A stretch of 59,442 nucleotides of DNA from an uncultured Bacteroidales bacterium (GCA_902788315.1 CADAJS010000017.1:1-59442); one strand, 5' to 3'; shown: positions 17,843 through 27,135, counted from the first letter of the stretch. Notes: generated by a model not told the origin, from the sequence alone. A program made the numbers and translations.

Positions 17843-20800
17843 TTGCTTGTTTCTTCGGTTATCGCTACCGGGCCCATCAGACCGCTGTCAACCAAGGGAG
17901 CATCGCCGCGGGGACCGTTGATTACCCACGTGCGGCGCTCAGCCTCGGGACGCGAGGCATCATAAATGAGGCGGTTGCGCCAGGTGCTCGTCACATGGAT
18001 ACGCAGGCGGTTGCGGCCTTGGCGGACGAAGCGGGTGACGTCGGCCGTATAAGGCGCAGCCCACAGTGTGTCGCAGACGTGGCCGTTCACCTCCACCACG
18101 GCTATCTCCTCCACGCGGCCCAGCGAGAGCTGGTATCGGCAATGCTTCGAACGACGGTCCAGGGTGAACTGAGTCTCATAGACGGCCGTGCCGCTGAACG
18201 CGCGACCCTCGTCCGAGAGGGGAAGGTTCTTCCAGGGCGCAAGCTCCGAGGTGGTGACAGGCGCTTCGATGCCCCAACCGGCAGGGAACGTGATGGTCCA
18301 GGGTGTGGCAAGAGGCTGACGGGAGGTCTCTGCCCATTCGAGCACCGGCTCTTCCTTACCGTCATGGCGGAAGACGACGAAGAGGCACTCACCCTGCTGC
18401 AGGCGCAGATGGATACGGCTATAGTCACCGTCGGGCGTAACAGCTACCGGCACGACACTGCCGTTCATCGGATTCCACAGCTCGGCACGTCCCTTCTGAT
18501 GGAACGACACATCGCCCTCGAAGGTCTCCTCCTTCGGCGGGCAGACCATATACCAGTCGGCCCCCTCAGCCCGACGATGCGTCCAGCGCAGGGGCGTAGG
18601 TTTCACGTCGGGCTTCACTCCCATCTTCTCCAGCGCTTGCTGCAGCGTCATGTGGCTGAAGACCTTCGTACCGGCATTGTATTCGCTCCAGATTCGGAGT
18701 ACGGCGTCCTGGATGCGCCAATCCTCGGAGTCGTCGCGCGCCCAAGTGGCCAGCGACGTGGGGAAGTCGCCCACCAAGCGCCCACCCTTAATAATGAGCT
18801 CATTGATCCGCTCCAGCGTGGCAGGCAGCATGCGGCCACGCTCGGGAATCCACAGCACGTCGTACTCGATGCCGTCGGGCGTCACCCACTTGCCGTTCTT
18901 CACGTCGATGCGATGCAGGAGCGCGTCGGTGTTGCAATAATCGTAGGAATATCCCTCGGGGAAGGCAGCATACTGGTCGGGCTTCTGCTCAATTTCATCG
19001 CCCAGATACCACAGGACGCTGTTCACCGGCCGTCCGCGTTCCAGCATATAGGCGCAGCGGGCCATGCTGGCGGTGAAGTGCGGCATCATGGGCCACCAAG
19101 TCTGGCGGCGCAGGAAAGGCGTGCCGATAGCTCCGCCAAAGCTGGTACCCGGCGCCAGGCTGTCGGCCGCAGGATTGTGGGTGTAGGTATGGAAGACCAG
19201 ATGAGAGACGCCCTCCACCATGTTCTGGTTGGCCACGTCGCGCAGCATCGACAGATGCTCGTCCCACGTAAGGTCGAAGCTGGTGAAGGCCTCGGCTGTG
19301 ACGCGCGGCTTGCCATACATTCGCGCGGCAGAGGCCGTCGGGCGGATGGGCTTATAGTTATGGTTCGAGAGCCAATGACTGAATGGTTGCCAGAACTCGG
19401 TCATCGGCACATCGGCATGCTTGTAATACTCCATCGGGCAGGCAGGGAAGATGTCGCCGGCCGCGGTCTCATAGGAGACGGTGAGCCCACGCTCGCGTGC
19501 CAGCCGGGACATGTGTCCGTAGAAGTTGTCCACGAAGAGCTCGTTTATCGTGCGGCGCCAGTCGTTCAGGAACTCGGCGGTCTGCTCGCGGTCGTCCACG
19601 ACATAGCCGAAGAGGGCAGGCAGCCACGTGCGCAGGGCATAGTGGCGACGTGTCTCGAACTCCTGCTCCATATAGCGTGTCCACGTCTGCGAGTGGCACT
19701 CCCACGAGTCCATGAGCATATTGTCCACCAGGCCCTTGAGCGGTCCGTCGAGCAGCCGCCCGATGTAGGAGCGGAACTGGAAGGAGACGAAGGCCGTGTC
19801 CAGCTTGTTCACCTCCCAGCCCGTGGCTTCTTCGGGAGCGGGTCCGTTGCGCTGCCCGGTGTTCACGTGGCCGATGCGCAGGATGGTCCAGCCCTCCGTT
19901 CCCGTGGGGAGTCCATCCTGCGGTGCCTTCCAGCGCAGGCGACCGCTGGCATCCATACACTCCGTGATGTCCTGCACGAGACGGCGGCGCACGTAGCGCT
20001 GTGCGTCGTACTTAGGAATATCATTGGGCCATCGCCCAGTGCGCAAAAGAGAGCGCAACGTCCAGCCGGCCTCGGCTTCCCAATTGTGACCGCGCACCGC
20101 CGAAAGGAAGTACATCTGCGAGAGGCGCATAGGATGGCGGTTCACGATCTCAACCGTATAATCCCCATAATCGCATCGCTGGTCGAGGGCGAAGGTCATG
20201 CTGCGCTGAGAATCCTCCCAATTGGCACGGGGAAAGTCGGTGTCGAGCACTACGCCGGGTTTCTCATGCTGATTCTCGCCGAGGACACGCAGGTGGATGT
20301 CGGGCTGCACGCCGAACTCATGATTGAAATTGTCAATGGGGTTGAAAACGAGCGAACGGGCATTATGGTTATGAAGCAGACAGATCCTCACCCGATGGGG
20401 TTCGTCGGCGGTCGTGGGTGGCAAGATGAACGCCTTCCCATCGCGGAGCAAGGCTTCCCATGCCTCCTGGTATTCAGGTTCAGCCGAGCGTATGTTCTCG
20501 TACTCCATCGGGCGGCCGGTGTCGTCCTGTGGCGTGGGGAATGCCAGCACGCAGACGTCGCGCCAGTCCTGCCAGTCGGCTGTGGCGGGCACGGCAAGCA
20601 CTGAGTCTATCTGACCTCCGGCCGGCACATCCGTGCGGCTCATGGCCAGATGGCGCATGGCCTGCTCGGGACGAATCCACGGACCGCCGCTCGTGGCCCA
20701 TCCGGGACATGTCTGCAGGCTGAAGCGCAGCCCCAGGCGATGGGCCTCACTGGCGGTGTAGCGCACCAGTTCCTCCCACTTGGGGCTCAGGCATTCGATG

Positions 20801-21126
20801 TGCTCCTTGGTGCCGGGCCAATCGGCAGGGTTGCCGATTTTCCCATGAAAGAGCTGTACGCCCGTGATGCCGGCCGAGGCGATGGCCTCCAGGTCTTTCT
20901 TGATACCGGCATGGCTGACGTTGCCGTTCACGAAGTGGAACCACGTCTCGGGGTAGAAGATACGGGGCGGACGGGCAAAGTTACTGTTGTCCTGCGCGTC
21001 GAAGGGACGGCGGAGCAGGGCCGAGTCGGGCACGGCTGGACGGGAGGCTGCAACCTTCTGGCCAAAGAGGGGGACACTCGGGAGCAGGGCTGCGAGCAGT
21101 ATCGCTGCAAACTTAGGGCTGTGCAT
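17824..21126 (-). CDS. GH106-type glycoside hydrolase (alpha-L-rhamnosidase-like)
   Basis: A very large exported enzyme of 1100 residues with signal peptide MHSPKFAAILLAALLPSVPLFG. The N-terminal barrel carries the family opening (PETWFHFVNGNVSHAGIKKD, ITGVQLFHG, FSLQTCPGWATSGGPWI). Further in are DSWECHSQTWT, the RGLTVSYETAAGD strand and TAEAFTSFDLTWDEH, which resemble the catalytic region of GH106 rhamnosidases. C-terminal beta-sandwich domains include a galactose-binding-like piece (LSLGRVEEIAVVEVNGH). GH106 enzymes remove alpha-rhamnose from pectic rhamnogalacturonan side chains. The start overlaps the end of the HAD lipoprotein gene by 14 bases. Family assignment is fairly firm, exact linkage is not. 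Confidence 0.85.
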   Translation of the reverse strand: MHSPKFAAILLAALLPSVPLFGQKVAASRPAVPDSALLRRPFDAQDNSNFARPPRIFYPETWFHFVNGNVSHAGIKKDLEAIASAGITGVQLFHGKIGNPADWPGTKEHIECLSPKWEELVRYTASEAHRLGLRFSLQTCPGWATSGGPWIRPEQAMRHLAMSRTDVPAGGQIDSVLAVPATADWQDWRDVCVLAFPTPQDDTGRPMEYENIRSAEPEYQEAWEALLRDGKAFILPPTTADEPHRVRICLLHNHNARSLVFNPIDNFNHEFGVQPDIHLRVLGENQHEKPGVVLDTDFPRANWEDSQRSMTFALDQRCDYGDYTVEIVNRHPMRLSQMYFLSAVRGHNWEAEAGWTLRSLLRTGRWPNDIPKYDAQRYVRRRLVQDITECMDASGRLRWKAPQDGLPTGTEGWTILRIGHVNTGQRNGPAPEEATGWEVNKLDTAFVSFQFRSYIGRLLDGPLKGLVDNMLMDSWECHSQTWTRYMEQEFETRRHYALRTWLPALFGYVVDDREQTAEFLNDWRRTINELFVDNFYGHMSRLARERGLTVSYETAAGDIFPACPMEYYKHADVPMTEFWQPFSHWLSNHNYKPIRPTASAARMYGKPRVTAEAFTSFDLTWDEHLSMLRDVANQNMVEGVSHLVFHTYTHNPAADSLAPGTSFGGAIGTPFLRRQTWWPMMPHFTASMARCAYMLERGRPVNSVLWYLGDEIEQKPDQYAAFPEGYSYDYCNTDALLHRIDVKNGKWVTPDGIEYDVLWIPERGRMLPATLERINELIIKGGRLVGDFPTSLATWARDDSEDWRIQDAVLRIWSEYNAGTKVFSHMTLQQALEKMGVKPDVKPTPLRWTHRRAEGADWYMVCPPKEETFEGDVSFHQKGRAELWNPMNGSVVPVAVTPDGDYSRIHLRLQQGECLFVVFRHDGKEEPVLEWAETSRQPLATPWTITFPAGWGIEAPVTTSELAPWKNLPLSDEGRAFSGTAVYETQFTLDRRSKHCRYQLSLGRVEEIAVVEVNGHVCDTLWAAPYTADVTRFVRQGRNRLRIHVTSTWRNRLIYDASRPEAERRTWVINGPRGDAPLVDSGLMGPVAITEETSNPPRQR

Positions 21127-22045
21127 AGAGGAAATGAAGTTTTTCGGGTAGTTTAGTATAATCGGTTATCTGGATATAGTCCATACCATAGAGGCGGATG
21201 TGGCTGTCATTGCCGCCGTCGCCCAAATCGTCGCCCACGAAGAGCACTTGCTCTTTCGTGAAGCCATGCTCCCGGGCATAGCGCATGACGGCCGAATACT
21301 TGTTGAACTTCAGCTCGGCCAGGTCGAAGGAGGTGGTTCCGCCGATAAACACGGCATACTGTGGAAAACTGTCGCACACCTCGCGGAACATGGCCTGGCG
21401 CTTGCGCTTGTCGGGGTCGAAGGCCAGCTTGGCCGCCTTGTCCGCCTTGGTACCCAGCAGGCCAAAGGTCATCATGCCCGAGGGATGGAACTCCACCGAC
21501 TCGCCCTCGTACTCGGTGTAGCCATACTTCTGGCGCAGGGCGGCGCAGATGGCCAGCACTCGGGCGGTGTCGGGATGGACGGTCTCCTGGCGGATAATCT
21601 TCAGCTGCCCATCCTCCACACGGCTCTCCTGCATGCTGTAGTTGCCCAGGATATCAATAGGATACTGGTTCATCTGATTATAGATACGCTCGCAGCTGCC
21701 TCCGCCGCACATCACCAGCTGATAATGCTGGCGCAGGGAGTCCAGCACGGCGCGGTTCTCGGGCGAGAGGGGTGTCTTGTGCTGCGTGAGCGTACCGTCC
21801 AGGTCGAAGCATATCAGGCGCTTCTGAGCGCGAATCTCCTCACCGCGCTCGGCCACGTCCTCAGGGTCGATGCGCGTGCTTCCCTCGGCCCACTCGGCCA
21901 TCAGCTCAGCGCTGTCCGTCACAGCTTCATCCACAGGCTGCGAGGCAGCCCTCTTTCCACAACTCCACAGGCTGCAGGCCATCACGACCACAACCACCAC
22001 TCCCGTCCAACGGCACGGCAGTCTCAGATTACCAATGTTCATCAT
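21113..22045 (-). CDS. HAD-superfamily phosphatase with lipoprotein signal
   Basis: A 310-residue protein. The start at 22045 or the next codon (MMNIGNLRL) precedes a hydrophobic stretch of valines ending in the lipobox LWSC, so it should be a membrane-anchored lipoprotein. The rest is a HAD type IIB phosphatase, phosphomannomutase/sucrose-phosphatase-like: FDLDGTL (nucleophile and acid/base aspartates), VMCGGGSCERI, the conserved lysine in GFTKEQ, and VGDDLGDGGNDSHI. Nearly all relatives are cytoplasmic, so export is odd. Translational overlap with the rhamnosidase-like gene suggests a joint role, for example removing phosphate from sugars in the periplasm, but this is inference. Confidence 0.8.
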   Translation of the reverse strand: MMNIGNLRLPCRWTGVVVVVVMACSLWSCGKRAASQPVDEAVTDSAELMAEWAEGSTRIDPEDVAERGEEIRAQKRLICFDLDGTLTQHKTPLSPENRAVLDSLRQHYQLVMCGGGSCERIYNQMNQYPIDILGNYSMQESRVEDGQLKIIRQETVHPDTARVLAICAALRQKYGYTEYEGESVEFHPSGMMTFGLLGTKADKAAKLAFDPDKRKRQAMFREVCDSFPQYAVFIGGTTSFDLAELKFNKYSAVMRYAREHGFTKEQVLFVGDDLGDGGNDSHIRLYGMDYIQITDYTKLPEKLHFLYAQP

Positions 22046-22072
22046 TCGATTCTTAATGGATATAACTGTATG

Positions 22073-22103
22073 CAAAGGTAGATAAAAAGAAGGGAAGGGC
22101 AAA
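22073..22103 (-). promoter_or_regulatory. Perfect Bacteroidetes promoter for the HAD-GH106 pair
   Basis: Minus-strand TTTG (22103-22100), 19 bases, TACCTTTG (22080-22073), 28 bases before the ATG at 22045. Confidence 0.8.
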
Positions 22104-22289
22104 AGAAAAAAACCTTTTTCTTAATAAAATCCGTGGCGGCGTCGGCAACAGAGGGGAACGCACGGTGCATTAAGAAGGGAGGCACCACGAAGGAAACAGA
22201 TTTCCGATGCCACACGCCCACATCCGCAGGACAGAGCAAAATGTAAAACTATCCGAAAACGAACATCACAGACACCCCTACTCCACCCC

Positions 22290-22560
22290 ACCCAAAATGG
22301 AGCAAAAAGGGGCATTTTCCGGGGCAAAATGAGGAGGAATGGCAATCAAGACAGAGCTAACCACCTAACAATCAAGCGTTCCAAAATTCGCGATTTTTCG
22401 AGCGAGCCGGACCCGAGTGCGAAATACGCGATTCTCGCACGAAAAAGGAGCCGACGCAACGTGCTCCGTCTGCCTGAGGAGCACGTTGCGTCGGCCTACG
22501 GAGCGTGCCGCGTCACGCCATGCAGAGCATTGCAGTAAACTACGCAGACCAGAATGTAAG
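22290..22560. repeat. Dispersed intergenic element, copy A
   Basis: About 270 bases behind the rlmD stop that resemble 55630-55905 in the same order. Shared parts, read on the plus strand, are an AAATGG...GGGGC block, ACCTAACAATC / ACCTGACAACC, CAAAATTC-GCGATTTT, then AAATACGCGATTCTCGC, AAAAAG, a GC-rich inverted repeat, and a CATGTAAGG/AATGTAAGG end. Short open frames inside it are chance. It contains the terminator at 22442-22495. The rest of the 522-base gap (about 22104-22289) shows nothing I can name. Confidence 0.7.
22442..22495 (-). terminator. Intrinsic terminator of rlmD within repeat copy A
   Basis: GCCGACGCAACGTGCTCC (22450-22467) and its perfect complement (22478-22495) form an 18-base stem with a 10-base loop. 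On the minus strand it is followed by CTCCTTTTTCG, a T-tract. Confidence 0.75.
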
Positions 22561-22567
22561 GAAAAGG

Positions 22568-23992
22568 TCACGACTCGCGTTGCTCAAGCAGCACCACATT
22601 CTCCACATGCTGGGTGTGAGGGAACATATCGACGGGCTGGATGGCCGCCACCCGATACTGGGCGTCGAGCAACTGGAGGTCGCGCGCCTGCGTGGCGGGA
22701 TTGCAGCTGACATATACGATACGCCGTGGAGCAGCAAAGAGGATGGCATCGACCACCGAAGCATGCATGCCGGCACGAGGCGGGTCGGTGATAATGACGT
22801 CGGGGCGCCCATGCCGTTCGATGAAGTCGCGATCGAGGATGTCCTTCATGTCGCCGGCAAAGAACTCGGTGTTCCCGATGCCATTTATCTGCGAGTTCAC
22901 GCGGGCATCCTCGATGGCCTCGGGCACATACTCGATGCCGATGACCTGGCGTGCCTGGCGCGCGACAAAGTTGGCAATGGTGCCCGTGCCCGTATAGAGG
23001 TCATAGACGAGTTCGGCCCCCGTGAGCTGCGCCAACTCGCGCGCGACCTTATATAATATATAGGCCTGCTCGGTATTGGTCTGATAAAAGCTCTTCGGCC
23101 CCACCTTGAAGCGCAGTCCCTCCATGTCCAGGAAGATATGGTCGGTGCCGGAGAAGCAATGCACAGGCAGGTCGGAGAACGTGTCGTTGAACTTCTGATT
23201 GTTCACCCACAGCAGGCTCGTCACCTCGGGGAACTCTTCGTGAAGCCACGCCAGCAATGCCTGGGCCTGTCGCTCCTCGTCATCGCTCGAGATGCAGAAC
23301 TGGACGAGTAGCATCAGCTCGCCCGTGTTGCTCAGGCGTATCATCATACCGCGCAACAGGCCGGAGTGCTCGCGGGCGTCGTGAAACGTGAGCCCATGGG
23401 CATAGGCATAGTCGCGGATGCCGTTGCGCAGACGATTGTTCACATCGTCCATCAGGTGGCACTCCTCGATGGGCAGTATCTTGTCAAAAGAGCCAGAGGA
23501 GTGGAAACCAATGGACTCCGGATGCTCGAACGTGACGCCGGAGGCTATCTCCTCGGAGGTCATCCAGCGCTTGTTGGCACAGCCGAACTCCAGCTTGTTA
23601 CGATACTCCTGCGTCTTCGCCGAACCCAGGATAGGCCGGCACGGAGGCAGCTCCACCTTTCCGATACGCTCCAAGGCATCCATCACCTGCTTCTGCTTCC
23701 AGCGCAGCTGCTCGCTGTAGGGCAGACACTGCCACTTGCAGCCGCCGCATACACCGAAATGAGGACAGAAGGGCTCGGCCCGCAGTTCGCTGCGCTTGTG
23801 AAACCGCACAGCCACAGCCTCGGCATAGCGATGCTTCTTGCGTGTCAGCTTCAGATCCACCACATCGCCGGGCACCACATAGGGAACAAACACCACCAGG
23901 TCGTCAATACGTACAAGGGCCTTGCCTTCGGCAGCCACATCCGTTATCTCCACCGCCTCATATAGGGGCAATTCTTTCTTCTTTCTGCTCAT
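22568..23992 (-). CDS. rlmD: 23S rRNA (uracil-C5)-methyltransferase RlmD/RumA family
   Basis: A 474-residue SAM-dependent RNA methyltransferase of the RumA group. It has an N-terminal TRAM domain (about 10-65), a 4Fe-4S cysteine cluster (C76, C82, C85, C89 in CPHFGVCGGCKWQC), the SAM-binding strand VYDLYTGTGTIANF, DVIITDPPRAGMH, and the catalytic cysteine in IVYVSCNPATQARDL. In E. coli RlmD makes m5U1939. Bacteroidetes often have more than one paralogue, so RlmD versus RlmCD specificity is not certain. It diverges from ppdK. Confidence 0.9.
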   Translation of the reverse strand: MSRKKKELPLYEAVEITDVAAEGKALVRIDDLVVFVPYVVPGDVVDLKLTRKKHRYAEAVAVRFHKRSELRAEPFCPHFGVCGGCKWQCLPYSEQLRWKQKQVMDALERIGKVELPPCRPILGSAKTQEYRNKLEFGCANKRWMTSEEIASGVTFEHPESIGFHSSGSFDKILPIEECHLMDDVNNRLRNGIRDYAYAHGLTFHDAREHSGLLRGMMIRLSNTGELMLLVQFCISSDDEERQAQALLAWLHEEFPEVTSLLWVNNQKFNDTFSDLPVHCFSGTDHIFLDMEGLRFKVGPKSFYQTNTEQAYILYKVARELAQLTGAELVYDLYTGTGTIANFVARQARQVIGIEYVPEAIEDARVNSQINGIGNTEFFAGDMKDILDRDFIERHGRPDVIITDPPRAGMHASVVDAILFAAPRRIVYVSCNPATQARDLQLLDAQYRVAAIQPVDMFPHTQHVENVVLLEQRES

Positions 23993-24021
23993 CTTTCGTG
24001 TCAGTACAACAAAGTTTTATG

Positions 24022-24052
24022 CAAAAGTACACATTTTACGAGAAAAAACGAA
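24022..24052 (-). promoter_or_regulatory. Promoter for rlmD
   Basis: Minus-strand TTCG, 19 bases, TACTTTTG. The -7 element is perfect and the -33 has one mismatch; 30 bases before the start. Confidence 0.6.
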
Positions 24053-24060
24053 CATTTTTC

Positions 24061-24091
24061 TTGCTTAAAAGAAAATAAGAGACTACTTTTG
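24061..24091 (+). promoter_or_regulatory. Promoter for ppdK
   Basis: CTTG, 20 bases, TACTTTTG (24084-24091), 55 bases before the ATG. Divergent with the rlmD promoter. Confidence 0.65.
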
Positions 24092-24146
24092 CATATTTAT
24101 AAACCGCAACGCACAAAAGAACAACTTAAAATAACATTCAGTTACT

Positions 24147-26867
24147 ATGAGTCAAAAACGAGTTTACACCTTCGGCAACGGTAAGGCCGAAGGAAATGCG
24201 CAGATGCGCGAACAGCTGGGTGGCAAGGGTGCCAACCTGGCCGAGATGAATCTTATAGGCGTGCCCGTACCACCGGGCTTCACCATCACCACCGACGTGT
24301 GCAACGAGTACTATGAGGTGGGACAGGAGAAGATCATGGAACTGCTCAACGACGACGTAATGGCCGCCGTAAAGCACATCGAGAACCTGATGAACTCCAA
24401 GTTCGGCGATGCTGAGAACCCGCTGCTCGTCAGTGTACGTTCCGGTGCACGCGCCTCAATGCCCGGCATGATGGACACCATCCTGAACCTGGGTCTGAAC
24501 GACGAGGTGGCTGAGGGCATGGTGAAGAAGACCAACAATCCTCACTTCGTATATGACAGCTACCGCCGCTTCGTGCAGATGTACGGCGACGTGGTGCTCG
24601 AACTGAAGCCCGCCAACAAGACCGACATCGACCCCTTCGAGGAAATCATCGAGCAGGTCAAGGCCGTGCGCGGCGTGAAGCTCGACAAGGACCTGAGCGT
24701 CGAGGAACTGAAACAACTGGTGGTCCTCTTCAAGAAGGCCATCAAGGAGCGCACGGGCAAGGACTTCCCCAACGACCCCATCGAACAGCTCTGGGGCGCC
24801 ATCTGCGCCGTGTTCCGCAGCTGGATGAACGAGCGCGCCATCCTCTACCGCAAGATGGAAGGCATCCCCGACGAGTGGGGAACAGCCGTCAGCGTGATGG
24901 CTATGGTATTCGGCAACATGGGCGACACCAGCGCAACGGGCGTATGCTTCAGCCGTGACGCAGCCAACGGCGAGAACCTCTTCAACGGCGAGTACCTCGT
25001 CAACGCACAGGGCGAAGACGTAGTGGCCGGCATCCGCACACCGCAGCAGATTACGAAGATCGGCTCGCAGCGCTGGGCCGAGCGCGCCGGAATCAGCGAG
25101 GAAGAGCGCGTAGCCAAGTATCCCTCGATGGAAGAGGCAATGCCTGCCATCTATGCAGAACTGAACGCCATCCAGGAGAAACTGGAGAACCACTACCGCG
25201 ACATGCAGGATATGGAATTCACCGTACAGGAAGGCAAACTCTGGTTCCTGCAGACACGTAACGGAAAGCGCACGGGCGCAGCAATGGTGAAGATCGCCAT
25301 CGACCTGCTCCACGAAGGCAAGATCGACGAGAAGACAGCCATCATGCGCTGCGAGCCCCAGAAGCTCGATGAACTGCTCCACCCCATCTTCGACAAGAAA
25401 GCTCTCACCACAGCCAAGGTCATCGCACAGGGTCTGCCCGCCAGCCCCGGAGCTGCCTGCGGACAAATCGTGTTCCACGCCGACGACGCACAGGCATGGC
25501 ACGCCGACGGACACAAGGTGGTGCTCGTACGTATCGAGACCTCTCCCGAAGATCTCGCTGGTATGTCTGCTGCCGAGGGTATTCTCACCGCACGTGGCGG
25601 AATGACCTCTCACGCTGCCGTTGTAGCCCGTGGTATGGGTAAGTGCTGCGTGTCGGGTGTAGGTTCGTTGAACGTAAGTTATAAGGATAAGACCGTTGAG
25701 ATTGACGGCATCGTATATAAGGAGGGCGACTACATCTCACTGAACGGCACCACCGGACAGGTTTACGCCGGCGAAGTGCCCACGAAGGCAGCCGAACTGA
25801 GCGGAGACTTCAAGGAACTGATGGACCTCTGCGACAAATACACCAAGCTGCAGGTACGCACCAATGCCGACACACCGCACGACGCCGAAGTGGCCCGCGC
25901 ATTCGGCGCCAAGGGTATCGGACTGACACGTACGGAGCACATGTTCTTCGACGACCAGAAGATCGTGGCCATGCGCCAGATGATTCTGGCCGACGACGCA
26001 GAAGGTCGCGAGAAGGCACTGGCCAAGCTGCTCCCCTATCAGAAAGCTGACTTCAAGGGAATCCTCAAGGCCATGGACGGACTGCCCGTGAACATCCGCC
26101 TGCTCGATCCCCCTCTGCACGAGTTCGTTCCCCACGATCAGGCCGGACAGGAAACGATGGCCAAGGAAATGGGTGTAAGCATCGAGACCATCAAACGCCG
26201 CGTAGAAAGCCTGGCAGAGAACAACCCGATGCTCGGTCACCGCGGCTGCCGTCTCGGCATCACCTTCCCCGAGATCACCGCCATGCAGACACGCGCCATC
26301 CTGAGCGCAGCATGCGAACTGAAGAAGGAAGGCTTCGACCCGAAACCCGAAATCATGGTGCCTCTGATTGGTATCCTCTACGAGCTGAAGCAGCAGAAAG
26401 CCATCATCCAGCACGTGGCAAAGGAAGTATTCGAAGAGTACGGCATCGAAGTCAAGTTCGAAATCGGCACAATGATTGAAATCCCGCGTGCCGCACTGAC
26501 CGCCGACCGCATCGCCACCGAGGCTGAGTACTTCTCCTTCGGTACAAACGACCTCACACAGATGACCTTCGGATACTCGCGCGACGACATCGCCAGCTTC
26601 CTCCCCGCTTATCTGGAGAAGAAGATTCTGAAGGTAGACCCCTTCCAAGTGCTCGACCAGAACGGCGTAGGCAAACTCGTGAAGTATGCCGTAGAGAAGG
26701 GTCGCGGTGTACGTCCCAACCTCCGCTGCGGTATCTGCGGTGAGCACGGTGGCGAACCCAGCTCGGTGAAGTTCTGCGCAAAGATTGGCCTCAACTACGC
26801 CAGCTGCTCCCCCTTCCGCGTACCCATCGCCCGCCTCGCAGCCGCCCAGGCGGCCATAGAGGAGTAA
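24147..26867 (+). CDS. ppdK: Pyruvate, phosphate dikinase
   Basis: A 906-residue enzyme of full family length that interconverts pyruvate, ATP and phosphate with phosphoenolpyruvate, AMP and pyrophosphate. The N-terminal ATP-grasp part shows GGKGANLAEM, PPGFTITTDVCNEY and SVRSGARASMPGMMDT. The central phosphohistidine domain has GGMTSHAAVVARGMG with the catalytic H489. The C-terminal PEP/pyruvate barrel shows GIGLTRTEHMFF, GHRGCRLG, FSFGTNDLTQMTFGYSRDD and the active-site cysteine around residue 864 in GICGEHGGEP. In anaerobic Bacteroidales it works in glycolysis or gluconeogenesis with pyrophosphate. It is a single-gene unit with its own promoter and terminator. Confidence 0.98.
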   Translation: MSQKRVYTFGNGKAEGNAQMREQLGGKGANLAEMNLIGVPVPPGFTITTDVCNEYYEVGQEKIMELLNDDVMAAVKHIENLMNSKFGDAENPLLVSVRSGARASMPGMMDTILNLGLNDEVAEGMVKKTNNPHFVYDSYRRFVQMYGDVVLELKPANKTDIDPFEEIIEQVKAVRGVKLDKDLSVEELKQLVVLFKKAIKERTGKDFPNDPIEQLWGAICAVFRSWMNERAILYRKMEGIPDEWGTAVSVMAMVFGNMGDTSATGVCFSRDAANGENLFNGEYLVNAQGEDVVAGIRTPQQITKIGSQRWAERAGISEEERVAKYPSMEEAMPAIYAELNAIQEKLENHYRDMQDMEFTVQEGKLWFLQTRNGKRTGAAMVKIAIDLLHEGKIDEKTAIMRCEPQKLDELLHPIFDKKALTTAKVIAQGLPASPGAACGQIVFHADDAQAWHADGHKVVLVRIETSPEDLAGMSAAEGILTARGGMTSHAAVVARGMGKCCVSGVGSLNVSYKDKTVEIDGIVYKEGDYISLNGTTGQVYAGEVPTKAAELSGDFKELMDLCDKYTKLQVRTNADTPHDAEVARAFGAKGIGLTRTEHMFFDDQKIVAMRQMILADDAEGREKALAKLLPYQKADFKGILKAMDGLPVNIRLLDPPLHEFVPHDQAGQETMAKEMGVSIETIKRRVESLAENNPMLGHRGCRLGITFPEITAMQTRAILSAACELKKEGFDPKPEIMVPLIGILYELKQQKAIIQHVAKEVFEEYGIEVKFEIGTMIEIPRAALTADRIATEAEYFSFGTNDLTQMTFGYSRDDIASFLPAYLEKKILKVDPFQVLDQNGVGKLVKYAVEKGRGVRPNLRCGICGEHGGEPSSVKFCAKIGLNYASCSPFRVPIARLAAAQAAIEE

Positions 26868-26885
26868 ATCAGCTCTAACATAATG

Positions 26886-26920
26886 AAAGGGACCTGTCCG
26901 TTTGGGCAGGTCCCTTTTTT
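26886..26920 (+). terminator. Intrinsic terminator of ppdK
   Basis: AAAGGGACCTGTCC pairs with GGGCAGGTCCCTTT (one G-U) around a short loop and is followed by T residues. Confidence 0.9.
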
Positions 26921-26925
26921 ATGTT

Positions 26926-27033
26926 CTATCGTTTTTTCGTATATTTCTTCTTTACGATCTCATAGGAGTTTCGCGTCAGTTCCTTTAGCAAGTCATCTGA
27001 CGCAGTATTTGGATTGATGCAAGACTGTCGCAT
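26926..27033 (-). pseudogene. Remnant resembling the C-terminus of a MmcQ/YjbR-type protein
   Basis: A 35-codon minus-strand frame encodes SDDLLKELTRNSYEIVKKKY followed by TKKR and a stop. This resembles the last helix of MmcQ/YjbR-like DNA-binding proteins, which commonly end with '(D)xLLxxLIxxSYxLVxxxLxKK'. An in-frame stop lies just upstream of the ATG and no domain body can be followed further, so only a tail seems to survive. The surrounding gap 26921-27280 is AT-richer than its flanks. Assignment rests on pattern memory alone. Confidence 0.4.
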
Positions 27034-27092
27034 AATTCACAAAAAGAACCTGCCCATGTGTGGACACAATTCTATCTTCAGACAGCAATGCA

Positions 27093-27135
27093 AAAATCAG
27101 CCGTCTTTGAAATATTTCCAAAAACGGCTGATTTT
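27093..27135. terminator. Isolated hairpin in the ppdK-fimbrial gap
   Basis: AAAATCAGCCGT (27093-27104) and its perfect complement (27124-27135) surround a 19-base loop. It may be a leftover terminator of the decayed gene nearby. Apart from the remnant and the fimbrial promoter, the 546-base gap shows nothing else. Confidence 0.5.

Noticed and set aside
17995..20604. An 869-codon plus-strand frame opposite the GH106 gene
   Set aside because: The minus-strand frame has a signal peptide and glycosidase motifs; the plus frame has none and reads as Arg/His/Gly-rich noise.
22365..22571. Small frames in the two dispersed elements with similar translations
   Set aside because: The similarity follows from DNA similarity of the elements; stops and frame do not agree and both contain terminator-like inverted repeats.
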